Positions 20,000 through 31,300 of a DNA stretch of 64,000 nucleotides are shown here, piece after piece. Position 1 is the stretch's first letter; each line of letters begins with the position of its first letter. The translations under genes and the position numbers were made by a program. This stretch comes from Trichomonas tenax. Its lineage: Eukaryota > Parabasalia > Trichomonadida > Trichomonadidae. The stretch is taken from contig JALKBU010000003.1 in the NCBI GenBank assembly GCA_023091735.1, positions 109,158 to 173,157 of the forward strand, in the 5' to 3' direction. A model generated the notes under the pieces. It did no database searches. It saw nothing but the letters and a program-made list of their open reading frames with translations, and was not told the origin of the DNA.

Positions 20000-22112
20000 T
20001 TTATGCAAACTTTTACAAACGAATACAAATATCGCGATTCGTGAATCGACATGAACATATAAAAGATATGTCATTAGTCACAAAAACATCTATAATACAT
20101 TTAACTGCAAGAAATTTTGTTATGGCCATTTCATTTGATCATTTTGATAATATTGTCTCTCTTATAGCTATAATTCGACTCTAAAAGAAGAATATGTATG
20201 AATCAAACCATGAATATGCAACAAAAATCGACGATCAATGCGAATTTAGAATACCATGCTCTATTGTTAAGCTTTTTTGTTGAAAATTTACCGCAAAAAG
20301 TCAATAAAAATACTGGAAACCATGAATTTAATGCTTTTATTTGTTTATTTTTAGCCAATTCGATTAAATTCAGTCAGGAGGCATATTATCAAAAAACATT
20401 CTTAAAATTAGATATACAAATCCTATCTCAATATGAATCTTAAGAGAAGCTATTGTATTTATGCTGTCATTTTATTTTGCCGAGCAAAGCCCTTCTCACT
20501 CCCTTCCTCCCAATTTTTTTCGATAAAATTTATATGGTGTATTCTATGTGGCATGGGGAATATATCCTATTAAGGACTAAGCTTGGTGAACTTAAGTTCT
20601 CGAGATTTCAAAATTGGAAAATTATTATATATCTGATTTCAAATATGACTTTACATGATAAATATGGCATAACGGACGCACATGCATTTGCATTGTTCAG
20701 GAGCATTGTTTTCTGCCATCCAAACAGACCCAACCCAATAAATAAAATCAAATGATTGGAAGTTCATTGATGAGTTAACTGATATTTCGCTAATACTTAT
20801 GTACAAAATGAAGCTTTCAATAGTTCTCGATGTCTTCTATTAATGTAATTCGAATGAAAGAAAAATTTATTCGACGTGAAAATTGATCAATTTCTGGAGG
20901 ATCCTATAGTATTCATATAATAATAATTCATGACAATGTACAGAAGTATAACTAAAATGTATTCTATGAATAGCAGAGGTAAATATAGTATCTAAACAAA
21001 AATATATTAACTTTTTTCTAACAATGAAAATATTTTGCGGATATTATTAATTTCGATTCAGATAAGTGTGCAATTTTCAGCGAAACCAAAATAACAAACA
21101 AATAATATTATGATGAATTAATTTGTCACTTTTATATCATATGACAAAGGCGTTAATTTTTTGACATACATCAAGTGTTCAGCCCACAACATGCATACAC
21201 AAAGCCAATTATCGTGGGAGCTATGCATCGTATCTCGATACCCAATAGATAGAAAAATCAGTAAAATTTCTTAAAATGCCGAAATTTCATCACCAATTTA
21301 CCTATTCCTTCATTGATACCATCAATTAATGTTGAGTATATTACTACACATCAATAATGCATGTATATATTTTTGAAAACACCGCATATATAGTTAAAAT
21401 TAGTTAAATCTAATTCGTATCTCCAATAGTTAGGTTGCTGCAGCATTCATATTACATCTACAGGTTCATGTCTATACTGACACTATACCTACAAAAGATG
21501 ATGCAATAAAATTGGCTACAATTTTTTTATATATATAATGACTAAACGAAGCTTAAAAACATATATAAAAGTCGAAATAGTTATATATTGCTCGCTTAAT
21601 AATGCAAAATTCCGGTTTTTTAAAAAATCACTATTAACTTCAATATAGTCTTGATTATGAATTTTTAACTGATTCAATACATATGTATATCTAGTAGTTA
21701 AAATAATTTTTAAGTGCGTTTAGCTGTTACACAATAGGACATAAAGATAATCTGAACTTTTTCCATCCGATGAATAACCTTAAAGAGTGAGAAGGTCTTT
21801 TGCCGAGCAAATAACTGTTTTGAATCTCCATAATTTTTATTCTGTGTCCAAAAACTTATGGAATATCGAATTCTACTGTGTTTGAACCGGAATATAATGT
21901 ATGGAATATTGCTAATAGCGTTTCGTCGTGTAAAACCATGTATAGTCAATCAACCTATTCAAATTTAAGAGCAATGAAATCTGTATAATGCGGAGCTTCG
22001 TTTTCACGAATATCAAAATTTGATCGAAACTTTATATTATGATAAAGCCATGAAATTAAGCGATAGATTAAGGTTTAGTCGAGCCACTAAGGGTTTCAAA
22101 CAAGAAATAAAT
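20000..22112. other. Long AT-rich intergenic region with possible decayed coding remnants
   Basis: About 2.1 kb with no gene I can support. Short frames at 20198-20443 and 20453-20755 carry protein-like stretches, but they have no recognisable domain or initiator, so they may be relics. Two exact copies of TTTTGCCGAGCAAA lie at 20475 and 21798, and CCTTCTCACTC at 20491 recurs inverted at 21785. Confidence 0.4.
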
Positions 22113-22895
22113 TTAAAAAATTCCTTCTTCAGTGAATATGTTGGAATCAAACAAAAAGTCATCATCTGGAATAAACTTCTCTAAGAGAAGCTTGAACTCC
22201 TGTGCCTGGTCCTGCACCTTGAATATGGATGATGCTGGCTGTTGTCTTTCGACGATTTGAGGCTTTTCAACGATCCTGACTTCACTCTTCTTTTGCTTCT
22301 TTGTCGTTGCGTTCAAAACGTGCTTATAATGATAGCGGCACTGGACGTCTGTTCTTGTGTTGAGGCAATTTGCGATTTGTGTCCATGCTTTGTTTCCATA
22401 TCTTGCGACTGCCTTAATCAGCATATTTTCCTCCTCTGCTGTCCAGGGAGCCTTGTTAATGTATGGGTTGAGGGTCCTTTCCCACCTCTGAGAGCACTGA
22501 GAACGCGAGCGGTTGTTTCCAACAAATTTGGCGACTGTTTCATAGTCCTTTGAGCCATATTTGTGGATAGCGAAGATCAATCTCTTGTCCTCTGTGTCGG
22601 TCCATGTGCAGACGAATCTCTTTTTGGCGTATTTTGGATCTTCTTTCCTCTTGATCACGTTTGGAACTGGATCGAACTCAGTCGCCAGTATGTCGTGAGC
22701 TGTTATCAGTGGGCGAAGGCTCATGTTGAGGTTCGTAATCTGAGACGAAGCTTGTTCAATAGATAAGGTTCCTTTGATAAAACTGGAGAGAATCTGGCTG
22801 TACGCTTTAATCAGCTGGGAATCAACGACGCTCTCGGAATAAAGGTCCTTCATGCAGTATATCTCTAAGATACTGGGCTTCTCGCTTGTTTGCAT
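22113..22895 (-). CDS. Two-repeat (R2R3-type) Myb DNA-binding protein (260 aa)
   Basis: Two SANT/Myb repeats lie in tandem at about residues 95-142 and 147-194. The first has Trp98 and Trp138 with CSQRWERTLNP; the second has WTAEEENMLIKAVARYG with Trp151 and Trp171 and ends CRYHYKHVL. The third aromatic position is Tyr in each repeat. The N-terminal 90 residues are helical; the C-terminus is short, Lys- and Gln-rich. Trichomonads have large Myb families, and some members bind initiator-region promoter elements. This one is likely a sequence-specific nuclear transcription regulator. Its target is not evident. TCATTTTTTTATTCG lies upstream of the ATG and supports the start. Confidence 0.92.
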   Translation of the reverse strand: MQTSEKPSILEIYCMKDLYSESVVDSQLIKAYSQILSSFIKGTLSIEQASSQITNLNMSLRPLITAHDILATEFDPVPNVIKRKEDPKYAKKRFVCTWTDTEDKRLIFAIHKYGSKDYETVAKFVGNNRSRSQCSQRWERTLNPYINKAPWTAEEENMLIKAVARYGNKAWTQIANCLNTRTDVQCRYHYKHVLNATTKKQKKSEVRIVEKPQIVERQQPASSIFKVQDQAQEFKLLLEKFIPDDDFLFDSNIFTEEGIF

Positions 22896-23846
22896 TAACG
22901 AATAAAAAAATGATCAAATTTGAATACTTACAAATTGAGAGTGGCAGCACAGATAAAATTTATATAATGATTTTGCTTTGTACACTTCAAGCATCTGTTA
23001 TATTGTTGCTTTCAAGTTCTGACAGTATCTCTCAAAAATATAAAGTATATGATTTTTTTTTATCATAAAATTCCATTCTTATAACCATATCCTATATTTT
23101 AATAAGAGTTCCGCTTTTGAGATGGATTTCATTCTTGCTTATCTCTTCTAGGCAAGTAAAATCAAGTCAATCCATAAGAAACGCTAGGCATGATATTGTA
23201 TTGAAATTTTGTAATAATCCGCCCATTGTAATTATCGATTGTGCTGTACACGATGTAGAGCAAAAATAATAAGAAAAATTATTGAGATGTCAACTACGTT
23301 AAAAGTTGAATGAGTTTTGTCCCTAAATGTTGATGAAAAAAGAATATAAAAATATAAAAGTTTATACTATTTTATACTTTTGATAGCGTTAACAAAAATT
23401 GATTCAATTATTTTTGTTATTAAAACAAATAAAAATCATCATTGGAATGAAATTAGATGATAAATATCGGTATCATAATTTTTACAATCATTGGAGTTTA
23501 ATGGAATAAAAAACTGTATTGGAATAAAGGTGACTTTATGCGAATAAAGTGAATTTGGAATCAGACACTATTATGGAATAACCGCCAATTTGGTACTATG
23601 ACGGTTATTCCATATTCCAAAAATAGGTCGAAAAATGACAATAATGGAATACCCGAATACTTGGATATGCGCATAATGTTCTCAAAATTTGGAATCAACT
23701 TTGATATTGGAATTAGGAATAGTGGATAATAATGTAATCAAAAATACTTTGAAATAACCGTCAGGCAGTTTGAAACATAATCACTTTATCCTCAATTCAA
23801 ATTGATAACATTATCATCCAGCATTTGTGTGAAAAGGAAAAAGGAA
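22896..23846. other. Intergenic region with TGGAAT-rich, inverted-repeat segment
   Basis: No gene is supported. From about 23430 to 23760 TGGAAT or its complement ATTCCA recurs at least nine times, far above chance. TGGAATAACCG at 23574-23584 pairs perfectly with CGGTTATTCCA at 23602-23612 across a 17-base loop. Confidence 0.5.
23574..23612. repeat. Perfect 11-bp inverted repeat in the TGGAAT cluster
   Basis: TGGAATAACCG and CGGTTATTCCA are exact reverse complements with a 17-base spacer. Confidence 0.85.
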
Positions 23847-23919
23847 GGACTACCGCGAGTCAAACCAGCAAACCTCTTCATTAAAGCTTGGAGTGTTTTG
23901 CCAATTGAACTATGAGAAA
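23847..23919 (-). pseudogene. Decayed tRNA-like sequence
   Basis: On the minus strand TAGTTCAATTGG (23912-23901) is a good Pol III A box with a D-arm that pairs at three of four positions, and GGTTTGACTC (23866-23857) is a near-match to the B box. The spacing between them is right for a tRNA. The acceptor, anticodon and T stems do not pair, so this cannot be a working tRNA. The middle resembles tRNA(Trp) (ACTCCAA, then GGTTTGCTGG), but the identity is weak. Confidence 0.4.
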
Positions 23920-24152
23920 AATTTTTCTCAACCTAATTAATTGCATGCTAAATATTTGGAATCTTCTGCTCTTCAAAATCTATGGGCACTTCAAATATAG
24001 AGCATATGCAATAACAATCATTAAAAATCGAAAAGTTAGAAGTGATTTATCATGATATCTTTTCATTTTAAAGCAAAACTACATTTTCAATCGATAGGAT
24101 TCATTGGCTGTCGTCTTGCATATATCAAAGCACGCATCAATGTATTCTCTAT

Positions 24153-25376
24153 TCAACAATAAGCTTCTTCAATCTTCTTCGATTCGTCGAGTTCCTTGAA
24201 TCCTACGATTCTAGCAGAGTACACAAACTGGTTTGGTTCATCAGCAAGTCCAAATCCTAAAGCATTAAATTCTGCTGAAATAATTTGTGTTTTGATAATC
24301 GGATTGGAAATCCATATCAGGAATATCTCCTGTAGTGGATCCTGAGTCCATGGTGTTAATTAGACGCCGATATTCGTTTTAGATCCTGGAAACATTTTAT
24401 GAACTCTTTTTGCCATTGTTTTCGTTTCCATATCAATATCTTCTTCCTTGAGCTTGTCCATGTATATCTGCACAATTTCGCACCACTGTAGAGACAGCAG
24501 AACAGGTTTCATTCCTTTAATTGATCGATAATCATTCACTAACATAAGCATTTTGCATGCATTCGGATATCCAAGATACATTTTTGGTATTTTTATGCGC
24601 TTGGTTGTGCATTTATTAAATAAAAGAGCACGGCAGATTGTATTTTCATTGATTGGATCAAATAAGAATGAAATGTGCGTGTAATTCTTTAGAATGTATT
24701 TGAGATATGCTTTGTTTTCTCTTAATATTGTTAAGAACTCGTCAACTGATGATGCTTACGATTTTTTAGTCTTTTCATAAATATAATTTGCTTCTGAGCA
24801 GTTCTCAAAGATATTTTTTACGATCAGTGTGCATAAATCTGTAAGTATAATTGGATTTGAAAGTTTCAAGCTCATTAATTTAGAAGCCGCAGTAATAGAA
24901 ACACATAATGGAGGAACATTGTTTTGTCTTATATAAGCATTGACAAATCGTGAAACAACCAAAATAGCTTCTTTGTGCGATACTTTAGTCTTGAAAGTTG
25001 CGAATATTTGAGTACAAAACCAAGAACCATTTGCATTCTCTGCAACTCCTATACCAGTGTGTGTATATTTGCCCTGTATTCTTGAAAAACTCGAAGATTT
25101 TTGTAACCACGACAACAAAATTGTTTTTCCTGGATCATCGTTAGGTTCGCACGTAGCAACATTTTCACTAAACGCAATCGCGAGCAGTTCCATAGATTCA
25201 CGTAAATTATATCCCATATGTCCAAAAGGAACCGATTTATTCTACATATTGATCGCATGTTCACCAGCGAGGAAAGACAACTCCTTGGAATAGTTCAAAG
25301 CGGGCAGCCCGTACTCCCCTCGCGCTTGGTTCGTTAGCTCAAAAAGACGACAAAGGACCCTGTCCTAAAAACTCAT
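24153..25376 (-). pseudogene. CAP/SCP-domain protein pseudogene with nonsense changes only
   Basis: One uninterrupted frame of 408 codons runs from the ATG at 25376 to a TGA at 24153, broken by four in-frame stops at 25365, 25242, 24756 and 24360. The first half is a clear CAP (cysteine-rich secretory/SCP) domain: LFELTNQARGEYGLP, then GHMGYN, FSENVAT, THTGIGVAENANGSW. The four residues that form the CAP cavity (His, Glu, Glu, His) can be placed. A second, more divergent CAP-like unit starts at LVNDYRSIKGMKP and ends near FGLADEPNQFVYSARIVGF. There is no signal peptide. No insertion or deletion is seen, which suggests recent decay, or stop-codon readthrough as an unlikely alternative. Confidence 0.82.
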
Positions 25377-25955
25377 TTTGTTGCAATAACGATTTTTTCC
25401 ATTTTTATTTCATACATTGGTTATCCTTCCTTAATAACGCCCAGAAATTTGGAAAATTTTGATTTTTGTAGGTAAGGTTAATTAACATTCAAATTTCTTC
25501 CATTTGCAAACTAATATTATTTTTGCCTAGAGATCTTATATTTTGAAGATTTGTGATTTTTAAGGTTAATATTTTATACACTAAATTTCTCCAAATTGCC
25601 TTAATTAACTAAAAACTCTTTATAATATATTCATAGATAATATTTGTTTGAAAATTTTTGATGATTAGAATGCTCAATGTCATATTAACCAAGCAATCAA
25701 GCTATAAACCTTTTATGTTGTGGCTTAAGATGCTTGAATAAGGTGTGTGTACATGGTTACAAATGGTGCTTATGCTAATAATTTTACAATATAGAACATA
25801 TATTAATAAAAACTCTGATATCTACTACATTTGGTATTATCATAACCATGCTAAACTTGTTCCCGTATTTCATTGTTTATTACTATTCAAAAATTATATT
25901 TTTCAGGATGAGCCAAAAGAGTAGTTGATTAAGAAAAAGACAGACATGAATATAT
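25377..25955. other. AT-rich intergenic stretch
   Basis: About 580 bases between the CAP pseudogene start and the 3' end of the VPS35-like gene. I see nothing in it that I can name. Confidence 0.55.
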
Positions 25956-27797
25956 TTATTCTAACTTGCTAGACAGTAATGATATTATTTTTTCAAAATT
26001 AAAGGATGTAACTTTCGCTTTGGCTGCATCTAATGTTCTAAGCCAAAGATGTACGTGTTCAGGTGTTGAAATAGGGAAGATGTCGTTTGATAAAACAGTA
26101 ACAACATTTTCGAAATGATTAAGAATCTGAGTTGTAATATCTAATAACTTTTCATCTTTGTCGCAAACGGTGAATGAAAGAGATGCAGCATTGACATATA
26201 AATCGAGCTGCTTTTCAACACTTTTGCAATTTTCATCTGTGTTTAAATATGTAGTGAGAACTGAAACCGCTTCATCGATAAATCCATGTGAAACATAGGC
26301 ACATGTGGCCAAACAGAAGTCACCAAAATCAGCTTCTACTAAATATTTCTTATTGAAATTAATAATTTGTTCATGAGTAACATCAAAGCGATCAAGATGT
26401 GATAACATGATCCGGAAGCACTCGAAACTTGTAATATAAGGTAAAACTTCAGCAAACTCTGTTCTTGGAAGGAATTGCGATAATAATGCAACTTTTGTTT
26501 GATCTTTAACACCATATGACTTTTTAACGATTCTCAATATGAATTTGTAATCGACATTTTCTCTTATACATTGAAAAACTAAAGCTTTGACCATAGTTTC
26601 GCCCATTGGAATATAAGGCTCTGCAAAAACCGTGAGTAAGAACTGTGCATCGAGTTTAATTGTTGAAACAAATTTCGTTATATCGTCATTTAATGTATTT
26701 GTGCGTTTTGTCATTTCATTCTCCAGAACTTTTCTTAAAGCTGCTGGTAAAACTTCAGCATCTGCTGTTTTAACGAAAATTGGAGTGAATGGAGTACCGT
26801 TTGGAATGCTTGGGACGATTTTCGCGAATTGATTGTGGCCACACTTTGTAAAAATGAGTTCAAGTATATCATCTATTGGCCAAAGAGTGGCACAGTTACT
26901 GACTGTTTCGAAGTCGCTGTGATCTAATGCTTTTTGCGTGATTAAAAGTGCTAAATCGTTTCTATTTCTTAAATACTTAAGAAATGAAAAGCTATCTGCA
27001 GGACTTGGGCTGTGCCTGATGATTTTTTCGACTAAAACTGAAGTTTTATCGGTCTGTGTAATCGAATTAATAGCAGAAAGAAAATTCGAATAATTTTTCA
27101 CTAATGTTTCTGAATTTATATTCTGTTCGATAGACATAAGGATGGCAACGACGATATCAGTGTTTGTAATGGATTTTGTTGAAACAAAGAAATGGTTGAT
27201 TAAATTTTGTTGGAAATTTCCAACATAAAGAGCGACAGATATATTCGATGTAAGCCACTCTCCGAACTCTTTTGTAGATTTTGGATATTGCTTTAAGAAT
27301 GAAGGCAAAAGTTGAAGCATTTGATCGAAATTGCTTTTTGCGAACTGTACAGTAAGCTCAGCCTTAACAGGGAAGTGTGTAATTGCCGTAAATCTTATCA
27401 TCGTCGCTCTTAATGGATGAAAAACTGCAACTAAAGATGAAGAAACTTTAGATAATTGCAAAGCATTTTCAGTAACGCAGGCAATAAGGAGCGCTGTGTA
27501 TAATCTCGGGATTAATAATTCATGTTGAAAAGCGTAATCGAAAGATGAATTTAATTGATCGATAGAAAATTTGTTTTTGCTCGAAATACATTTCCTAAAT
27601 GATGAAAAATACGTTAAGCATTGCGAATGAACTTGAAGATACGTTTCAAGAGGCATATTATAATTTAATATTTTTAAAATAGAGAGTGAATTGCTCACAA
27701 CTGTCTGTATGTTCGTAGAATCGTAAAGAATTTCATCTGCATTTGCCATTTGGGTCTCGAAATCCTCAATAAGCGTTTTTATATCAACACTGGTCAT
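25956..27797 (-). CDS. VPS35: VPS35-like retromer subunit (613 aa)
   Basis: The protein is helical solenoid throughout. Residues 96-100 (IPRLY) match the PRLYL motif by which VPS35 holds VPS26, and residues 127-130 (HPLR) match the conserved QHPLRG block that follows. The text between (YLQVHSQCLTYFSSF, then the helix before HPLR) also fits the N-terminal third of VPS35. The rest is too divergent for a confident match but keeps the alpha-solenoid pattern. At 613 residues it is well short of the usual 790 or so. Its role would be to recycle cargo from endosomes in the retromer complex. TCAAAAAA directly before the ATG supports the start. Confidence 0.65.
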   Translation of the reverse strand: MTSVDIKTLIEDFETQMANADEILYDSTNIQTVVSNSLSILKILNYNMPLETYLQVHSQCLTYFSSFRKCISSKNKFSIDQLNSSFDYAFQHELLIPRLYTALLIACVTENALQLSKVSSSLVAVFHPLRATMIRFTAITHFPVKAELTVQFAKSNFDQMLQLLPSFLKQYPKSTKEFGEWLTSNISVALYVGNFQQNLINHFFVSTKSITNTDIVVAILMSIEQNINSETLVKNYSNFLSAINSITQTDKTSVLVEKIIRHSPSPADSFSFLKYLRNRNDLALLITQKALDHSDFETVSNCATLWPIDDILELIFTKCGHNQFAKIVPSIPNGTPFTPIFVKTADAEVLPAALRKVLENEMTKRTNTLNDDITKFVSTIKLDAQFLLTVFAEPYIPMGETMVKALVFQCIRENVDYKFILRIVKKSYGVKDQTKVALLSQFLPRTEFAEVLPYITSFECFRIMLSHLDRFDVTHEQIINFNKKYLVEADFGDFCLATCAYVSHGFIDEAVSVLTTYLNTDENCKSVEKQLDLYVNAASLSFTVCDKDEKLLDITTQILNHFENVVTVLSNDIFPISTPEHVHLWLRTLDAAKAKVTSFNFEKIISLLSSKLE

Positions 27798-27805
27798 TTT
27801 TTTGA
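27798..27805 (-). promoter_or_regulatory. Initiator-like element of the VPS35-like gene
   Basis: On the minus strand TCAAAAAA runs straight into the ATG. Confidence 0.5.
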
Positions 27806-28331
27806 AGGATTTAAGGTTTTTTTACACCCGTAGATGCATTTTTTAACGTGAACTTTAAATCTTTTCAGTATATCATTTTTAGAAATATCATAAGCTATAG
27901 CCAATGTTTAGAAGTAAAATTTTGATATATTTAATTTGATGAGATATTTCGAATACAAGCATTAATTCTTCTTGATATGCAATCACATCAGAGAAAATTA
28001 TCTATTGTCAATGTTCGTAATGTTTAATTCCAAAAATTTTATGTTAGATGAAGAAAAATTTGTAATTTTTATTTATAAAATTGTGAAAAATGCTAAAATT
28101 TTAACAAAAATACATCAATAATCCAGTTTTTAAGGTTTAAAAACAAGAATTTTATTGAAATTACAAGCAAACGATATTTGTATCATTTTTGAAAAGAAAT
28201 ATAATTTATTTTGTTTTCAAAATTTGATTTTCATTTTTGTTTTTGTTTTGAGTTGTAGAGCTTAAGAGATTGATTTTGTTAGGTGTAGAAATGGAAATAA
28301 GGCGTAGTTACTAAATAAAAAAGAAAACATT
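27806..28331. other. AT-rich intergenic stretch
   Basis: About 525 bases between two minus-strand genes, with long A/T runs and no gene or repeat that I can support. Confidence 0.55.
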
Positions 28332-31300
28332 TTATGGTAGAAATACAATTTTTTTTGGGAAAATAACTTTTTGGAACAAAGATTTTGGTGTTGCTGTTAC
28401 CTTTTCCTTCTTTTCTTTCTTCTCCTTTTTCTCTTTCTTTTCTTTCTTCTCCTTCTTTGGCTTTATGTCTGGTGGCGGGATCGGTAACGGCATTGGAATC
28501 GGTGGAGTTTGCTTCTGCATTGTGTTCGCATTTGGTGAAGGTTGATTCTGCGATTGTGGTGTGAACTGTGGCATTGGTGGAACATTCATTGATTGCGGCT
28601 GTTGCTGTGGATTCTGCTGCATTTGCATCTGCTGCTGATACATGTGCATGTAGAACTGTTGCTGGTATTGGTTAAACTGACTTTGTGGCATCTTCAACAG
28701 TTTGTTTTGGATCTGCGGTGTTAAAACGAAGTTATTCTGGCTGTTAACTTGCTGGTGTTGATGTGAGTGTGACTGCTGCTGATTCTGTGTTGCAGGTGGT
28801 GGAGGCAGCTGGAATGGTTTCATCTGTGGGTTATGTTGGAACTGCATCTGATTCTGTGGCTGCTGAGGTATTGGTGGGTACTGTGGCTTTTGCTGCATTC
28901 CTGGCATTCCGAACTGGACCTGTGGCATCTGTACCGGTGTTGATTGCTGCCTCTTCTTTGATTCTGGAGGCGCTGGTGATGGCTTCGGTTGGTGTTGGAA
29001 CTGTTGCTGCATCTGTTGGAAGTTTAAGAACTGTTGCATCTGCTGCTGAGCTTGGAACTGCTGTGACATCATGAATTTCGGCTGATATCCCATGGATGCT
29101 GCTCTCTGAATGTCTTGTCCGAGCTTCTGTGGCTGAAGTTGCGGCTGCGGGAGCTGCTGCTGTGCTTGCATAAATTGGGACTGTGTTGATCGAACTTGTT
29201 GAGACATCGGCGGTTGCGGCTGATGCATTTGTGATTGTTGCATTTGCGGTTGTGGCATCTGTGGCTGCGGTGGAGTATTCTTTGGCTGAAGAAAATCTGG
29301 AAGCGAATCCAACGAAAACAGTGGTTTCTCTTCTTGCTTCGGTGGAACGAATTCCTGATTCATCGGCTTCGGCTTAGTTGAAGATTGCCTGGAAGGAGAT
29401 GGAACAGAGACTCCTAAATCAGCCGGCATTGTGACACGCGATGGTCTGTTTGACATCATTGCCTGGACTTGAGATTGAGCTAAGTTTTGTGCTGCAATTT
29501 GTGCCTTTGCCTTCGCATAGTCAACAGGCTGTGGATATCCGAGAGATGGTGCGTTATATGTCTTTTGATGCGGCTCTTTGTGAGTCTCTTTTGGCTTAGC
29601 TGGAGTGAATGACATCAAGTCTGATAATGAACTTTCTTTCTTGGCTGGCTTAGATGGAGAAATCGTAGACTGCGACATTATTGGTGGCAATTGAAGAGGA
29701 ACCATTGGTGCTGGAGCCTGCGGTGGCTGTGGAGAAGGAACATTTTGCGGTGGTGGTGCTGGAACGCTTTGTGGTGCAACCGGCTGTGGATTGGCTGCTA
29801 ATTGTGCAGCTTGCTGCTTAAGCTGTTGTTGGCGTTGCTGCATAACTTGATTTGCTTGAGCAACTTTCTCTCTTATGTCAACATTGACTAATTCCAATGA
29901 AGAGATTCCTTCATTGAATCTTATCTTTCTTGGGATATCTCTGTTGGACATAATGATGAAAATTAATCTTTGACCGATTCTTCCAGGAATCTTAACGACT
30001 TCTTCGAATTCATACAATGGGCGAGAGAAAGGAACATCGTAATATGATGGCGATGTGTGTGGAATGCAACTTGCGATTTGACCAACAATTCTGAATCCAA
30101 ACTGAACAATGCCAGTTAAAAGAGCCATATCGCATGAAATATCCCAGTTTGGAGGCATTCCTGTATTATCTTTCATATCCTTGATTCCTGAAATCGCAAG
30201 TGCGTGAATATGCTCAAGACGCTGTGTCGCTGAAATGTAGCGCTCTCTAATGTTGGAGCCAGTGAACGATTGCGCTGGAATTGTGTCCGGCAAGTTCATG
30301 ATGCGCTGTGGAATAATTAAAGAGTCATCGCTTCTTGCAGGCTGTTTGATGAACTTGTCAAGATCGAGAAGGAATCTCTTAACTTCTGCTGTTGGCTTCG
30401 TTGTGATGTGCGTCAAAGCATGGAATTCTTCCCAATCTTGTTGCTGGCCTTTATATGGAATGTAAAAGTCCATCGAAACTTGAATGATGCGTTTGAGTTC
30501 TTCAGCATTCCACTGCATTATGAATGGACCTTTGATTGTTCGCTGCAAAATTGGACGCATCATCTTATCCGCAAGAAGTCCACTTGTGTTATTCTCAGCA
30601 TCAGCATGCAAACAAGAAGAAAGAAGATCGACATGAATTGCATTGATGAACATCTTGAAATATTCACGAAGCATGTCTTCGGATGCCTGGAATTCGGCCA
30701 TATCCATCATGATTTCCTGCCAGCTAAATCCGCGTGCGAGGAATGAGTTTAACAATGCATAGAAGAACCTTGGCGATGTTCCAACAAAATCCTTCGCCAT
30801 TGGGAAGCGTGGAGGCAAATATGGCTCTTGGTGGAGGCTTAAGAATGCTCTGACAATCCAAACATTTTCAACATGTTGAAGGATCGATTCACTCTGTGCT
30901 TTCAAGTTCTTAAGGAAGTTATGCTTCAAGAAAACTGGTGTCTGAAGTGTTGGTTCCTCAGCTGTGACTTGATGCCAGAAGTTTGCTGGTTCATCAAATT
31001 GATCTTCGAATGGCTGCGTGAAAAACTCGAACCAGATAATAGAATTGATGAGGTTATGCCTTGCGAGCTGCGATTTATCCATATCACTCAAGAAATGCAG
31101 AAGAACGGCACGTGCAAATATATAAACATCTTCTTGTGGTCTTCCCATAAGTTCCGCAATTTTAGCAAATTCGCTAAATCCGAATTTAAGAAGGAATTCA
31201 ACAATTCTCATCGCTTCCTGCTTCTTCCAAGTGACTTGCTTGATATGTTCAAGCCTGGAGTGAGCGAATGCAATATCCCAGAACTCCTCCTGGCTTGTAA

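Noticed and set aside
25255..25350. GC-richer stretch that at first looked like a tRNA or 5S gene
   Set aside because: It translates on the minus strand as the start of the CAP domain (LTNQARGEYGLPALN), in frame with the rest of the pseudogene.
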